Source: an uncultured Clostridia bacterium (GTDB lineage Bacteria; Bacillota; Clostridia; TANB77; CAG-508). Taken from it: a DNA stretch of 14,383 nucleotides. Below the pieces are notes generated by a model, which was not told the origin of the DNA, did no database searches, and worked only from the letters and a program-made list of their open reading frames with translations. Positions within the stretch are counted from its first letter, which is position 1, and every line of letters starts with the position of its first letter. A program made the position numbers and the translations under genes. The stretch spans positions 1 through 14,383 of the forward strand of contig CAQRYF010000045.1 of NCBI GenBank assembly GCA_948875265.1. The letters are read 5' to 3'. Below are positions 13,966 through 14,383 of this stretch, piece after piece.

Positions 13966-14280
13966 TGGCTCCTCTTGTTGGACTCGAACCAACGACCTAT
14001 CGGTTACTGCACCACACTAATTTTCATTAGCATTATCAATATTGAACTGATAATTTGTAGTCTGGACTTTATCTTTACCATATCTTGCGACTTAGGTAGG
14101 TGGTGTAAAGTCTCTACACATAGCTTTCGCCTTGCTCGGTATTGTCATCAGCATTACCTGTTAAGAGTTCCACCGACTTAGCCACCTTTTTCATCTATAA
14201 GTTTCCTTATAGAGCTGCTAACTTTAATCTTGGAAGATTTGCTTCACAGCCGAGCGCTCTACCAACTGAGCTAAAGAGGA
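13966..14280 (-). tRNA. tRNA-Asn(GUU) split in its anticodon by a group I intron
   Basis: The 5' exon is 14246-14280 (35 nt) and the 3' exon is 13966-14006 (41 nt). Joined, they make a 76-nt tRNA with a perfect acceptor stem (TCCTCTT with AAGAGGA), D arm (GCTC/GAGC), T arm (GTTGG/CCAAC around TTCGAGT), discriminator G and an encoded CCA. The anticodon loop reads CTGTTAA, that is GUU for Asn. The intron sits between positions 35 and 36, inside the anticodon, so the tRNA is useless until spliced. It follows the 5S rRNA by 12 bases and belongs to that operon. Confidence 0.93.
14007..14245 (-). ncRNA. Group I intron (IC3-like) in tRNA-Asn
   Basis: A 239-nt intron with no ORF. The 5' exon ends in U and the intron ends in G, as group I splicing needs. 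The guide GCAGCT (intron 28-33) pairs with exon GGCTGT with a U-G wobble at the cut (P1), and the adjoining GTTA (24-27) pairs with the 3' exon TAAC (P10). P2 is CTATAAG/CTTATAG with a GAAA loop; P3 GGTGG/CCACC (60-64, 143-147); P4 TCGGT/ACCGA (70-74, 106-110); P7 GACTTT/AAAGTC (134-139, 176-181). Two 3' hairpins (TTATCA/TGATAA and CTAAT/ATTAG) precede the final G. The core words GTAGAGACTT, CACCTACCTAAG and AAAGTCCAGA match tRNA introns of the Azoarcus and cyanobacterial type. Confidence 0.93.
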
Positions 14281-14292
14281 ATATATATAAAT

Positions 14293-14383
14293 CTGGCAAC
14301 AACCTATCTTTCCAACAGGGTAACCCGTAAGTATTTTCGGCACATTTAGGCTTGACTTCTGTGTTCGGAATGGGAACAGGTAT
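14293..14383 (-). rRNA. rrf: 5S rRNA, 3' part (5' end beyond the window)
   Basis: On the minus strand the sequence CCATTCCGAACACAG, then GTCAAGCC and the closing GTTGCCAG, are conserved 5S landmarks. About 91 of the usual 117 or so bases are present; the first part lies outside the window. It is the end of an rRNA operon read leftwards, followed after 12 bases by tRNA-Asn. The exact 3' end is uncertain by a few bases. Confidence 0.93.

Noticed and set aside
13966..14280. tRNA-Asn as a broken pseudogene with a random insertion
   Set aside because: The insertion has all the pairings of a group I intron and the exons join exactly into a complete tRNA.
13975..14330. Two plus-strand ORFs of 68 and 62 residues
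   Set aside because: They run across the tRNA-Asn exons, the intron and the 5S rRNA in antisense; the LDSNQRP start is a typical artefact of reading a tRNA gene backwards.

Overview
This window is very AT-rich and Firmicutes-like. AGA is the preferred Arg codon, ribosome binding sites are GGAGG-type, and several genes start with TTG or GTG. The gene content (BcrA- and LnrLMN-type ABC exporters, DUF3298, VanZ, LytTR, GyrI-like and DUF2000 proteins) fits a gut-type clostridial or related anaerobe. I cannot name a species. TGA is used as a stop, so the code looks standard in that respect. All but one of the protein genes lie on the minus strand.

Layout from left to right: (1) three 16-bp GC-rich tandem repeats at the left edge; (2) a two-gene BcrAB-like ABC exporter (78-2439) with its own promoter and an inverted repeat in the leader; (3) a lone plus-strand DUF3298 gene (2620-3243) and a converging TfoX-N gene, sharing a hairpin terminator; (4) a tetR-ATPase-permease-permease operon (3623-7453) behind a promoter that overlaps a palindromic operator; (5) a 290-bp non-coding stretch with nested inverted repeats that may be a structured RNA; (6) a MTH1-like Nudix hydrolase and a GyrI-like protein; (7) a LytTR regulator with two or three tiny downstream ORFs, probably a LytTR regulatory system; (8) VanZ and a small DUF7662-like gene; (9) a fusion of an MmcQ/YjbR domain with an alkyltransferase-like domain, flanked by two gene remnants; (10) DUF2000, an unrecognised 33-aa ORF and a Fic AMPylase; (11) the 3' end of an rRNA operon, read leftwards: 5S rRNA, tRNA-Asn and a strong terminator just before fic.

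Two things stand out. First, the tRNA-Asn(GUU) gene is split inside its anticodon by a 239-nt, ORF-less group I intron of the tRNA (IC3-like) type. P1, P10, P2, P3, P4, P7 and the terminal G can all be traced, and the joined exons give a perfect 76-nt tRNA with CCA. Second, in the tetR-ABC operon both the ATPase and the second permease carry one extra base. In each case the extra C creates an in-frame CGG codon directly after a Leu codon and before a Gly codon (CTT-C-GGT and TTA-C-GGA). I found no other in-frame CGG in any coding region of the window. The two shifts may be +1 recoding at a hungry CGG codon, matching lesions in a decaying operon, or sequence errors; the shared CGG makes the first worth testing.
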